NCBI GenBank assembly: GCA_031254635.1
Contig: JAIRUB010000073.1
Span: forward strand, 1 to 9,257
Source: Prevotellaceae bacterium
GTDB lineage: Bacteria; Bacteroidota; Bacteroidia; Bacteroidales; UBA932
Direction: 5' to 3'
Length of the DNA: 9,257 bases
Shown here piece after piece: positions 1 through 6,015 of this stretch. Below the pieces are notes generated by a model. That model ran no database searches. It was given only the letters and a program-made list of their open reading frames with translations, and had not been told where the DNA came from. Numbering within the stretch: position 1 is the stretch's first letter; the number at the start of each line of letters is the position of its first letter. A program made the position numbers and the translations under genes.

Positions 1-249
1 ATATACATTCCCCGATATTTTACTGTTGTTTATATAAAATTCAGCAGTAGAAGTGTAATTTGCTTCATCATTGCCGTTTACTGTAAATACAAACGACTCG
101 CCAAGGTCTATATTGGCAGAGGGTTTATCAACAGATAAGGTGATGCTTGTTAGTGGTGTTTCTACTGCGGCATCCTTACCACAGGACAAAAAGAGAAAAG
201 AAAAAAGAGTGGAAATAATAATAAATTGTATAAAAAGAGTACGTTGCAT
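1..249 (-). CDS. Lipoprotein of unknown function, N-terminal part (runs off the left edge)
   Basis: The frame is open from the ATG at 249 to the window edge and gives 83 residues; the C-terminus lies outside. It starts MQRTLFIQFIIISTLFSFLF and continues to a lipobox LSCG, so the lipidated cysteine is Cys23, followed by GKDAAVET. The mature part (TSITLSVDKPSANIDLGESF) reads like the first strands of a bacterial Ig-like or other beta-sandwich domain, but too little is present to name a family. A perfect Bacteroidota -7 box lies about 27 bp upstream, in the gap after the M49 peptidase gene, so it probably has its own promoter although it is co-oriented with that gene. Lipidation is well supported; function is unknown. 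Confidence 0.8.
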   Translation of the reverse strand, partial: MQRTLFIQFIIISTLFSFLFLSCGKDAAVETPLTSITLSVDKPSANIDLGESFVFTVNGNDEANYTSTAEFYINNSKISGNVY

Positions 250-275
250 AATATTGTGTAGTTTTAATGTTTTAA

Positions 276-283
276 CAAAAGTA
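276..283 (-). promoter_or_regulatory. Candidate -7 promoter box for the left-edge lipoprotein
   Basis: On the minus strand the sequence reads TACTTTTG, a full match to the Bacteroidota -7 consensus TAnnTTTG. It sits just after the stop codon of the M49 gene and would give a leader of roughly 20 nt before the ATG at 249. I could not find a convincing -33 TTTG at the usual spacing. Confidence 0.45.
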
Positions 284-292
284 ATAATATCA

Positions 293-1906
293 TTATTCCA
301 TTCCCTGCTCAAAACGGATGTCGCGGGGGATATTGGCATCGCGGATTTTATCTAAATCGGCTTGCAGGGCGGGGCGAATAGCGCTGTTTTCCTTGTTATA
401 TTTTACTGCAAAATCATAGTCGCCTTCACCTTCCACTTTCAAAATTAAGGCAGCCCATTCGGCCATTGCTTCTTTGGCCTGTTCCACATCAATATGATAA
501 GAACCATCGTCATTGCGGACAAAAGCGCCCTTGTCTTCAAAGAAGTTATACGTCATCATATTGGCCTTTCCGTGGGCGCTGGCTGCGCCAAAACGCACAG
601 AGCGTAGAATGCTGGCAATAAAGGTTACATAAGCATCGTCCACCGAACAGTCGGTAATTTCGCCTTTTTCTATTAATCTTTGCACCATAAACAAACCAAG
701 AATATCGGCTTTAGCTTCTTCCCAGTCGCTATATTGTTCTTTCAAGGCCTGACGGACGAGACCCTTATTATTCACCGTATTTTTAATCCCCAAGCCGTGG
801 GCTACTTCGTGGAATGTAACATTAGAGAAGAAAGCCTCAAACTTCACATTATCCAATTGTTCCTCTTCCACAATTAAAGCAGCAAGGGGTTTCAAGATAA
901 TGTCAAACTTCGCTTTCATAGCATTTTTCAATTGCAGGCGACGCGAACCTTTCAACAGATGCACCTTTTCGTCGTTGGGCAGGTTGATAGCAATGGTTTT
1001 ACTGCCCGCATTGCAATCGCCGGCATAATAAATTACCTCATACACATTCAAATCTGATTCTGTACCCGGCACCTCGCATTTGAATTCAGGGTCGCAGGGC
1101 AGTTCACGCTGTAATTCCGGCAACATCTTGGTAAATTTGTCCAAATCGTTGCTCCATTTTTCATCTTTTACCAATACATAAGCTTCATAAGCCGCCTTAT
1201 AGCCAAACATCCTGTCTTCATAATTTTCGATAGGGCCTACCACAAAGTCAATACGGCTATCTTTCATATCCATCCAGGCCATATCACTATCAAAATATTC
1301 ATCGGTTTGCATGGCCTTAATACGTAACGTCAAGTAGTTTTTAAAGCCAGCGTCTTCGGCCAAATCAGCAGCTTGCTGCATCAAATCAATCGCCTTGTCT
1401 AACTGTTCTTTATAGAAATCTTTATACCAAACTACTTCCAACTCACCCTCGCTATTGCGTTGGATGATAGTATATAAACTAGCTTTATCGGGATTCTCCA
1501 AGGCTTCAAATTCTTCCACAGTCATATCGTGGGGATAGAAGTTGGCGCCGGCAGGTTTTTCGCCATAGCCTGCCACAAAGGGTTGCAGGTTGTTTAGCCG
1601 GTCCCAGGGACCATAGTTAATCATGGCAAAATCTTTACGGCAAGAGTCGGCAATAGTATCCAAGAGATTTTTGTCGCCAAAAGCTTGCATCCAGAACAAG
1701 TCATCCATAATTTTAGCGGCATCCATCAAGAGCGGAATCATTTGTCGTTCTTGTTCGGTTAAAAGACTAAAGTCGGTAGTTAGTTTTACCAACCGGTACT
1801 CGTCTACTTTTTGCTGCATGGCAGCGTCACAGAACTGCTTAGCGCCGGAATTACAACCGGCAAGTGCAAAGGCAAGCCCAAGCATAATAAGAAAATGTTT
1901 TTTCAT
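293..1906 (-). CDS. M49-like (dipeptidyl-peptidase III family) zinc peptidase lipoprotein
   Basis: The protein has 537 residues. The signal peptide MKKHFLIMLGLAFALAGC ends in a lipobox LAGC with Cys18, and the next residues (NSGAKQ) are not acidic, which suggests a periplasm-facing lipoprotein. The zinc site is visible as HEVAH at 366-370 and EEAKAD at 396-401: the two histidines and a glutamate would bind zinc, with Glu367 as catalytic base. Other stretches I associate with bacterial M49-like proteins are INYGPWDRL (96-104), KPAGANFYP (117-125) and GPIENYEDRMFGYKAAYEA (224-242). Classical M49 enzymes carry the hexapeptide HEXXGH; this one has the shorter HEXXH, as in some bacterial members, and is shorter than eukaryotic DPP III. 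The expected role is removal of dipeptides from peptide N-termini, but substrate and activity are inferred. The ATG at 1906 is chosen because it begins the signal peptide; it is preceded by two duplicated copies of the same gene start. Confidence 0.85.
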   Translation of the reverse strand: MKKHFLIMLGLAFALAGCNSGAKQFCDAAMQQKVDEYRLVKLTTDFSLLTEQERQMIPLLMDAAKIMDDLFWMQAFGDKNLLDTIADSCRKDFAMINYGPWDRLNNLQPFVAGYGEKPAGANFYPHDMTVEEFEALENPDKASLYTIIQRNSEGELEVVWYKDFYKEQLDKAIDLMQQAADLAEDAGFKNYLTLRIKAMQTDEYFDSDMAWMDMKDSRIDFVVGPIENYEDRMFGYKAAYEAYVLVKDEKWSNDLDKFTKMLPELQRELPCDPEFKCEVPGTESDLNVYEVIYYAGDCNAGSKTIAINLPNDEKVHLLKGSRRLQLKNAMKAKFDIILKPLAALIVEEEQLDNVKFEAFFSNVTFHEVAHGLGIKNTVNNKGLVRQALKEQYSDWEEAKADILGLFMVQRLIEKGEITDCSVDDAYVTFIASILRSVRFGAASAHGKANMMTYNFFEDKGAFVRNDDGSYHIDVEQAKEAMAEWAALILKVEGEGDYDFAVKYNKENSAIRPALQADLDKIRDANIPRDIRFEQGME

Positions 1907-1941
1907 AGATTTACAATTACAATAAGAAAATGTTTTTTCAT
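1903..1941 (-). CDS. Upstream mini-ORF 2 (12 codons), ATGA-coupled to the M49 gene
   Basis: It reads MKKHFLIVIVNL followed by TGA, and this TGA overlaps the ATG of the M49 lipoprotein at 1906. Because the repeat unit is 35 bp (one short of 36), each copy ends exactly one base back from the next start, giving a chain of ATGA overlaps. Translation is unproven. Confidence 0.3.
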   Translation of the reverse strand: MKKHFLIVIVNL

Positions 1942-1976
1942 AGATTTATAATTACAATAAGAAAATGTTTTTTCAT
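1938..1976 (-). CDS. Upstream mini-ORF 1 (12 codons) in the 35-bp repeat
   Basis: It reads MKKHFLIVIINL followed by TGA. The TGA overlaps the ATG of the next mini-ORF as ATGA, the usual geometry of translational coupling. The first seven residues equal those of the M49 lipoprotein. It may be no more than a by-product of the duplication; whether it is translated cannot be judged from sequence. Confidence 0.3.
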   Translation of the reverse strand: MKKHFLIVIINL

Positions 1977-1991
1977 AGATTTAAATTTTTG

Positions 1992-1999
1992 CAAGTATA
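1992..1999 (-). promoter_or_regulatory. Possible -7 promoter box for the M49 gene
   Basis: The minus strand reads TATACTTG, one mismatch from TAnnTTTG. Transcription would begin around 1985, just before the first repeat copy, so the mRNA would include both mini-ORFs. No clear -33 element was seen. Confidence 0.3.
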
Positions 2000-2083
2000 C
2001 GAAAAAACATTTGAAGTTGTTGGGGTTTTAATTTGGGTTTAATGTTCAATTTTCTGTTGTTATCTTATTACCTGTACTAGTCA

Positions 2084-3037
2084 TTAAAAAGCACGAACAG
2101 CACGAACTCCTTCTGTAACCGCAAAATTACTGTAGCCGCTGCTATAGCCATTGTGAAAATTCAGACGCCATGCGTGAGAGATGAACATGTTGAACTGAGA
2201 AGAACTCCAGTACGAATCGGTACTCATCGCCATACCGCCATATTGCACTAAGGTAGCATTGAATTGATCACGTGCTTCTGCATATTTTGTCGGGGCATCT
2301 TCTTCTTCACCTGGAAATGAGGATAATCCGCTGAAACCGGCATAAATATCAGCCAATTCATTTTTGGCAGGAAGATACCAACCAGTAATGTCGGCTTTAT
2401 TAAAATCATCGCACCATTTGAATGCCAGGTAGTTACTTTCCCAATCAGGTATATCTTTAATAGCATTCATGTTGATCATTCCATCATCCAAATCGATAGC
2501 ACCTGTTACAATATTTTCATGAGGCCCCCAGCAAGTTTGCGTTTCCGTTAAAGATGCTATCATGCCATTCAGACCATTGGCACTGACCTTATATACAATT
2601 CCTGCTACTCCGGTTTCATAATAAATAGAGCCGATACTATAAGGGCCTTCAGTCTCTCCCGACTGTGTTATTATTAGTGATTCTGTTTTTGCCTTATCAA
2701 GGTTATTCTTATCACCAGCAATAACAGTTACCATCGCGGATCTTGTTGTGTTTTCGCCCAACTCATTGTCTTCCACAGTAATATCAAGCTGATTGTCAGT
2801 TATCGTAATAGTAATCCATGAATCCTCGCAAGAATAAGTCCATGAAGAAGCATTGGTAGTAATTAATACCGTTTGCGGCGCTCCACCAATGGCCTTAAAA
2901 GCCAAGGACGATGGCAACAATTCGAGGGTAAGATCAGGAGAAGGTTTTTCTTCACCATTTTCTTTACTGCAGCTAACTGCAAAAAACAAGCTTACAACGA
3001 ATAAAACTTGTACCAAAATTAAAAAAACTCTTTTCAT
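2084..3037 (-). CDS. BACON-domain lipoprotein with C-terminal DUF1566/lectin-like domain
   Basis: The start at 3037 gives 317 residues and puts a normal lipoprotein signal first (MKRVFLILVQVLFVVSLFF, lipobox AVSC, Cys23). The upstream in-frame ATG at 3064 would add nine polar residues (MKAQNYYII) before the signal and is less likely. The residues after the cysteine, SKENGEEK, are rich in acidic side chains, a trait of Bacteroidota lipoproteins exported to the cell surface. Residues about 36-126 form a BACON domain, an Ig-like module common in this phylum; the segment SWTYSCEDSWITITI and the closing SLIITQSG are typical. Residues about 133-317 match the DUF1566/FISUMP type: GWYLPAKNEL near 219-228, YWSSSQ at 276-281, HAWRLNFHNGY, and the terminal GVRAVRAF. 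That fold is C-type-lectin-like and usually mediates binding. The gene lies 82 bp downstream of the sigma/barrel pair on the same strand. The ligand is unknown. Confidence 0.85.
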   Translation of the reverse strand: MKRVFLILVQVLFVVSLFFAVSCSKENGEEKPSPDLTLELLPSSLAFKAIGGAPQTVLITTNASSWTYSCEDSWITITITDNQLDITVEDNELGENTTRSAMVTVIAGDKNNLDKAKTESLIITQSGETEGPYSIGSIYYETGVAGIVYKVSANGLNGMIASLTETQTCWGPHENIVTGAIDLDDGMINMNAIKDIPDWESNYLAFKWCDDFNKADITGWYLPAKNELADIYAGFSGLSSFPGEEEDAPTKYAEARDQFNATLVQYGGMAMSTDSYWSSSQFNMFISHAWRLNFHNGYSSGYSNFAVTEGVRAVRAF

Positions 3038-3062
3038 AATTATGTAATAATTTTGTGCCTTC

Positions 3063-3105
3063 AAGTTCCCAACAGGCAGTTAATAAAAATAAAAACACGG
3101 AACTT
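3063..3105. promoter_or_regulatory. Inverted repeat AAGTTCC / GGAACTT upstream of the BACON gene
   Basis: Arms at 3063-3069 (AAGTTCC) and 3099-3105 (GGAACTT) are perfect complements with a 29-nt AT-rich spacer. It fills the gap between the barrel stop codon and the BACON gene start. GGAACTT resembles the -35 box of RpoE-type ECF promoters, and the minus-strand copy ends about 25 bp before the ATG at 3037. It could be a promoter element, an operator or chance; the spacer is long for a terminator. Confidence 0.3.
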
Positions 3106-3119
3106 AAAAATTATATAAA

Positions 3120-4292
3120 TCATTTTAAATTAACCCTCAAACCGGCGTTTAAACCTAAGCAGAGTGTCCGCTCAGAGCGGACACTCACAGGTTGGCTGTT
3201 GTCGGGTAAAAACCAACGCAGTACCGGTTCAAAATATAAACCGAATCGTTTATAAATGTTATATCCAACGCCTAATTGTCCATTCAGCGACCATTGTAGT
3301 CCGGCTATACTTTTACGTCTTGTGCTTTCATCCTGAAAATCAATATAGCTGTAGTTGGCGACAAGCCCTTTTTCTAACATACATCCGACAGAAGCATAAA
3401 AATAAAAACCTTTGCTTTCGATAAGTTGCCAAACCAAGTTAACCGGTATGCCCAAATAATGCAACTGCTGTTTTATTTTAGCATAGTTAAAAAGGGAATA
3501 ATCCGATGCAAGATAGGTATACACCAATCCTGATTCCACCGCCCAGCGCGGGGCAAAATAAAAACGAAAAGTCATACCCGCCGACAAGGGCAAATAATGG
3601 CGCGTGTTGACAGCATCTTTCAGAAGAAGGATTATATCAAGATCTCCATTATTAGAAGGAAGTAGATATCTTTCACCACCCTCGAACGAGGTATTAAAAT
3701 TGGTAGATTGCCCGGCCATAAATGCTATTGCCCATGTTTGTGCATTTTTTTGCTTATCGGGCCGAGACTCGTTGAACAATAGAAAAGTAAACAGCGAGTC
3801 AAGGGTTGGCGGCGCTACTTCTATTGTAGAGTCCCTTATGGTTTCGATTGGGATAATCACTGCAATCTGAATATTTTTTTCTATCTGAATAGTATCTGTA
3901 TTTTCGGTATGCTGATTAGTTGTTGTAATTGGCGATTTTGTGCGCAGGTTAGTTATTGGTTGTTTTTGTAAATGTTTGGCTGCTTGATACGGATTTTTAA
4001 TAGGCTCAGCAGTAGTCATTTGAACCTGTATGTCAGATGAGGCTGGTGTGTTATTAGTAGTTGCTGTAGTTACAATAGCCTGAACTGAAGGTTGTTCAAC
4101 CGGCGATGGATAGTGTAACAAGAAAAATAGGGCTACCGATGCAGCTATTGCTCCGGCAGAAAACCAGACAACAATAAGTTTCCGTCTTTTCCGCTGTTGC
4201 AACCGGCTACTGATAACTTCCCAATCATTAGCTGATACGGAAGTTTCGTAATACTGTAATGCATGAAATCTATTTTTTAGAGCGTTGTTCAT
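3120..4292 (-). CDS. Membrane-anchored protein: anti-sigma-like N-terminus plus outer-membrane beta-barrel
   Basis: The protein has 390 residues. Residues 1-38 are cytoplasmic in character, with SANDWEVISSRLQQRKRRK resembling the short N-terminal segment of Bacteroidota proteins encoded next to ECF sigma genes. One hydrophobic helix spans about 39-60, with the basic RKRRK on its inner side. Residues 61-185 are a Thr/Pro/Asn-rich linker, likely periplasmic. Residues 186-390 alternate hydrophobic and polar residues, end in GLNAGLRVNLK, and resemble a porin-like (PorT-type) barrel of about eight strands, with strands such as FRFYFAPRWAVESGLVYTYL and FGLYFEPVLRWFL. Its ATG overlaps the sigma stop codon (ATGA), so the two are translationally coupled and the product likely controls or senses for the sigma factor. 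That role is inference; no standard anti-sigma zinc motif is present. A perfect hairpin lies in the coding sequence near the 3' end. Confidence 0.8.
   Translation of the reverse strand: MNNALKNRFHALQYYETSVSANDWEVISSRLQQRKRRKLIVVWFSAGAIAASVALFFLLHYPSPVEQPSVQAIVTTATTNNTPASSDIQVQMTTAEPIKNPYQAAKHLQKQPITNLRTKSPITTTNQHTENTDTIQIEKNIQIAVIIPIETIRDSTIEVAPPTLDSLFTFLLFNESRPDKQKNAQTWAIAFMAGQSTNFNTSFEGGERYLLPSNNGDLDIILLLKDAVNTRHYLPLSAGMTFRFYFAPRWAVESGLVYTYLASDYSLFNYAKIKQQLHYLGIPVNLVWQLIESKGFYFYASVGCMLEKGLVANYSYIDFQDESTRRKSIAGLQWSLNGQLGVGYNIYKRFGLYFEPVLRWFLPDNSQPVSVRSERTLCLGLNAGLRVNLK
3162..3186. repeat. Perfect palindromic hairpin inside the barrel coding sequence
   Basis: GAGTGTCCGC (3162-3171), a 5-nt loop TCAGA, then GCGGACACTC (3177-3186): a perfect 10-bp stem, GC-rich in an otherwise AT-rich gene. 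It encodes part of VSVRSERTLCLG near the barrel C-terminus. No T tract follows on either strand, so it is not a standard intrinsic terminator. Confidence 0.85.
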
Positions 4293-4816
4293 TTCTTTTT
4301 ATTTTCTTTTACTATTTTTTGCAAATAGCTGCGGGCGCGGGTGTATTGTGAGCGCGAGGTACTTTCGCTGATATTCAACATTTTTGCAATCTCTACATGC
4401 GAGAAACCTTCTATCGCATATAAATTAAAGACTGTGCGAAAGCCTGTCGACATAGCAGCAATATGCGCTACCAATTCTTCTTCTGACAATTTTTCAAAAA
4501 CACTATAATCCGTACTTTGCTCTTTCATGGAATATTCGCTGTATTCGGTTAGCACATCTTTTTTACGTAAATATTCCAATGCCGTATTGACAAACAGCCG
4601 TCGCATCCATCCCTCAAATGATCCCTCACTTTTGTAGGTGTCTATTTTACCAAACAAACGGATAAACCCGTCATGTAATAAATCGCGAGCAGTTTCGCGA
4701 TTGCCGGTATAACGCAAACACAAACCCATCATTTTGCGGGCATACTTTTCGTACAATTGCCGTTGAGCTACACTATTCCCATGAATGCAACCAGCAATCA
4801 ATTCTCCCTCATCCAT
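4289..4816 (-). CDS. ECF-subfamily RNA polymerase sigma factor (RpoE-like)
   Basis: With the start at 4816 the product is 175 residues, normal for an ECF sigma factor. Sigma region 2 covers ELIAGCIHGNSVAQRQLYEK through the core-binding helix and the -10 recognition segment ARDLLHDGFIRLFGKIDTYK and FEGWMRRLFVNTALEYLRKK. Region 4 runs from about LVAHIAAMSTGFRTVFNLYA through the helix-turn-helix FSHVEIAKMLNISESTSRSQ. The frame stays open up to an ATG at 4879, but a perfect -7 box at 4856-4863 falls inside that extension and the extra residues resemble nothing in sigma factors, so 4816 (MDEGELI) is preferred. The stop overlaps the start of the barrel protein (ATGA), indicating an operon. The target regulon is unknown; the co-oriented lipoprotein genes downstream are plausible candidates. 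Confidence 0.93.
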   Translation of the reverse strand: MDEGELIAGCIHGNSVAQRQLYEKYARKMMGLCLRYTGNRETARDLLHDGFIRLFGKIDTYKSEGSFEGWMRRLFVNTALEYLRKKDVLTEYSEYSMKEQSTDYSVFEKLSEEELVAHIAAMSTGFRTVFNLYAIEGFSHVEIAKMLNISESTSRSQYTRARSYLQKIVKENKKK

Positions 4817-4855
4817 CAAAGATACATATCTAAAGGTTCTATACATAGAAAGATG

Positions 4856-4863
4856 CAAAATTA
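4856..4863 (-). promoter_or_regulatory. Candidate -7 promoter box for the sigma/barrel operon
   Basis: The minus strand reads TAATTTTG, a full match to TAnnTTTG, about 40 bp upstream of the chosen sigma start. It suggests transcription by the primary sigma factor beginning near 4850. The -33 element is not clear. Confidence 0.5.
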
Positions 4864-4955
4864 CACCCAAACGCTGCATAGAAATGCATATTTTTTTTAC
4901 AAAAATATAGGAAAAAATGACTACGTGATTTAGAGATTAGGAGGTGAAAGATAAA

Positions 4956-4978
4956 GAATGTTAAACAAATCAACATTC
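4956..4978 (-). terminator. Possible weak terminator after the ABC operon
   Basis: GAATGTT (4956-4962) and AACATTC (4972-4978) form a 7-bp stem with a 9-nt loop. Read on the minus strand it is followed by TTTATCTTT. It lies about 20 bp past the stop of the ATPase gene. The stem is AT-rich and short, so termination may be partial. Confidence 0.4.
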
Positions 4979-4995
4979 ATAACTCATAATTCGCT

Positions 4996-6015
4996 TTAAC
5001 CCTTTCTCAAATAATTACTCAATTCGTAAATAGACGAAAACTGCTGTTGTTCCTTATTAAAAGTATAATGAAGACGCACTACGCCGCCTTTGCCTGTTTC
5101 ATAAGTTAGAAGCGGAGTATTTTCGGGCAACGTTGACGGATTGTAGATAATCTTATAATGCAGGCGCTCGAGGGCATGGCGAACCCAGCGAATATCCTGC
5201 CTGCTTTGCACAATAATGGTTTTAAGCAAACGATGATTCATTTCAAATTCGCCAGACAAGCGGTCAAAACTCAGGTTAGTGCGTTCCAGCATCTTTTCAA
5301 AAGCAGCCGACATCATCAAATCTTCCGGCGCTCCTTCCATAATTTCCGTATTGGTCATCACCCAAATCTTGTCCACAACATTCAAGGCAATAGTCAAATC
5401 GTGGGTAGAAAACAACATTGTTTTATTTTCACGATGCGCGATTTGACGCAACAAATTCATGATTTCGTATTTGTGAATAATATCCAAGTAAGCCGTAGGC
5501 TCATCTAAGATAATAATCGGCGTATGCTGTACCAATGCACGGGCAATCAAGGTACGCTGGCGCTCGCCATCGCTTAAAGTATCAATATTCCGCCACGAAA
5601 GCTGACGCAGCCCCACCATTTCCAAAGCATCATAAACCAACATCTTGTCGTTCACCTTCAGTCTGCCCATCCAGCTTGTATAAGGAAAGCGCCCCATAGC
5701 CACAAGGTCAAATACCTTGAGGTGGGGAATGCGGACAATATCGGTACCCACAAAACTCACTATGCGCGACAGTTCCGAGCGTGTGTAGGCATACAAAGGC
5801 TTTTCGTGAATCAATACCATCCCGTCAATAGATGGTTGTTGTCCGGCTAAAGTACGTAAAAAGGTACTTTTGCCGATACCGTTGCGGCCAATCAGCGCCA
5901 ACAGCTCGCCGGAATTCACCGTAGCGGTAATGGGCGGTAAGATAACGCCCTTGCCTCTGCTGGCGGCATTCACATAACCTATGGAAAGTTGCTTTATTTG
6001 TATAGAAGTATCCAT
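4996..6015 (-). CDS. FecE/BtuD-type ABC transporter ATPase with C-terminal extension
   Basis: The product has 339 residues from the ATG at 6015. It powers import by the FecCD permease encoded just upstream; the substrate is likely an iron chelate, heme or corrinoid. Visible motifs are Walker A GRNGIGKST (43-51), signature LSDGERQR (147-154), Walker B IIILDEP (167-173), the D-loop YLD and the H-loop histidine in FSTHD (His205). Where the Q-loop glutamine is expected (about 89-92) the sequence is FVGTD and no Gln is seen. About 85 residues after the ATPase core (from RLSGEFEM onward) form an extension with the pattern IRWVRHALERLHYKI; such extensions occur in Bacteroidota homologues, and its role is unknown to me. 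The start overlaps the permease stop by one base (TGATG). An in-frame TTG at 6018 is possible but less likely. Confidence 0.92.
   Translation of the reverse strand: MDTSIQIKQLSIGYVNAASRGKGVILPPITATVNSGELLALIGRNGIGKSTFLRTLAGQQPSIDGMVLIHEKPLYAYTRSELSRIVSFVGTDIVRIPHLKVFDLVAMGRFPYTSWMGRLKVNDKMLVYDALEMVGLRQLSWRNIDTLSDGERQRTLIARALVQHTPIIILDEPTAYLDIIHKYEIMNLLRQIAHRENKTMLFSTHDLTIALNVVDKIWVMTNTEIMEGAPEDLMMSAAFEKMLERTNLSFDRLSGEFEMNHRLLKTIIVQSRQDIRWVRHALERLHYKIIYNPSTLPENTPLLTYETGKGGVVRLHYTFNKEQQQFSSIYELSNYLRKG

Larger units (their letters stand above)
1886..1983. repeat. 35-bp tandem repeat, about 2.8 copies, spanning the M49 gene start
   Basis: Copies lie at 1886-1920, 1921-1955 and a partial one at 1956-1983. 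The first two differ at one base (acaatt versus ataatt near the unit end) and the partial copy matches over its 28 bases. On the minus strand each unit contains an ATG followed by codons for KKHFLI, so the repeat duplicates the first seven codons of the M49 gene plus its upstream bases. The near identity suggests a recent slippage duplication. Confidence 0.95.

Noticed and set aside
71..355. Plus-strand open frame of 94 codons
   Set aside because: It lies antisense to a lipoprotein start with a clear signal peptide and lipobox, and to the M49 gene end; no recognisable protein features.
1886..1983. Direct repeats considered as a CRISPR array
   Set aside because: The copies abut with no unique spacers and overlap a gene start; this is a tandem duplication.
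2248..2466. Alternative minus-strand frame within the BACON gene, considered as a sign of a frameshift
   Set aside because: The main frame keeps continuous DUF1566-type motifs through this region, so there is no frameshift.
4817..4879. N-terminal extension of the sigma factor from the ATG at 4879
   Set aside because: It would place a perfect -7 promoter box inside the coding sequence and adds residues foreign to the sigma family.
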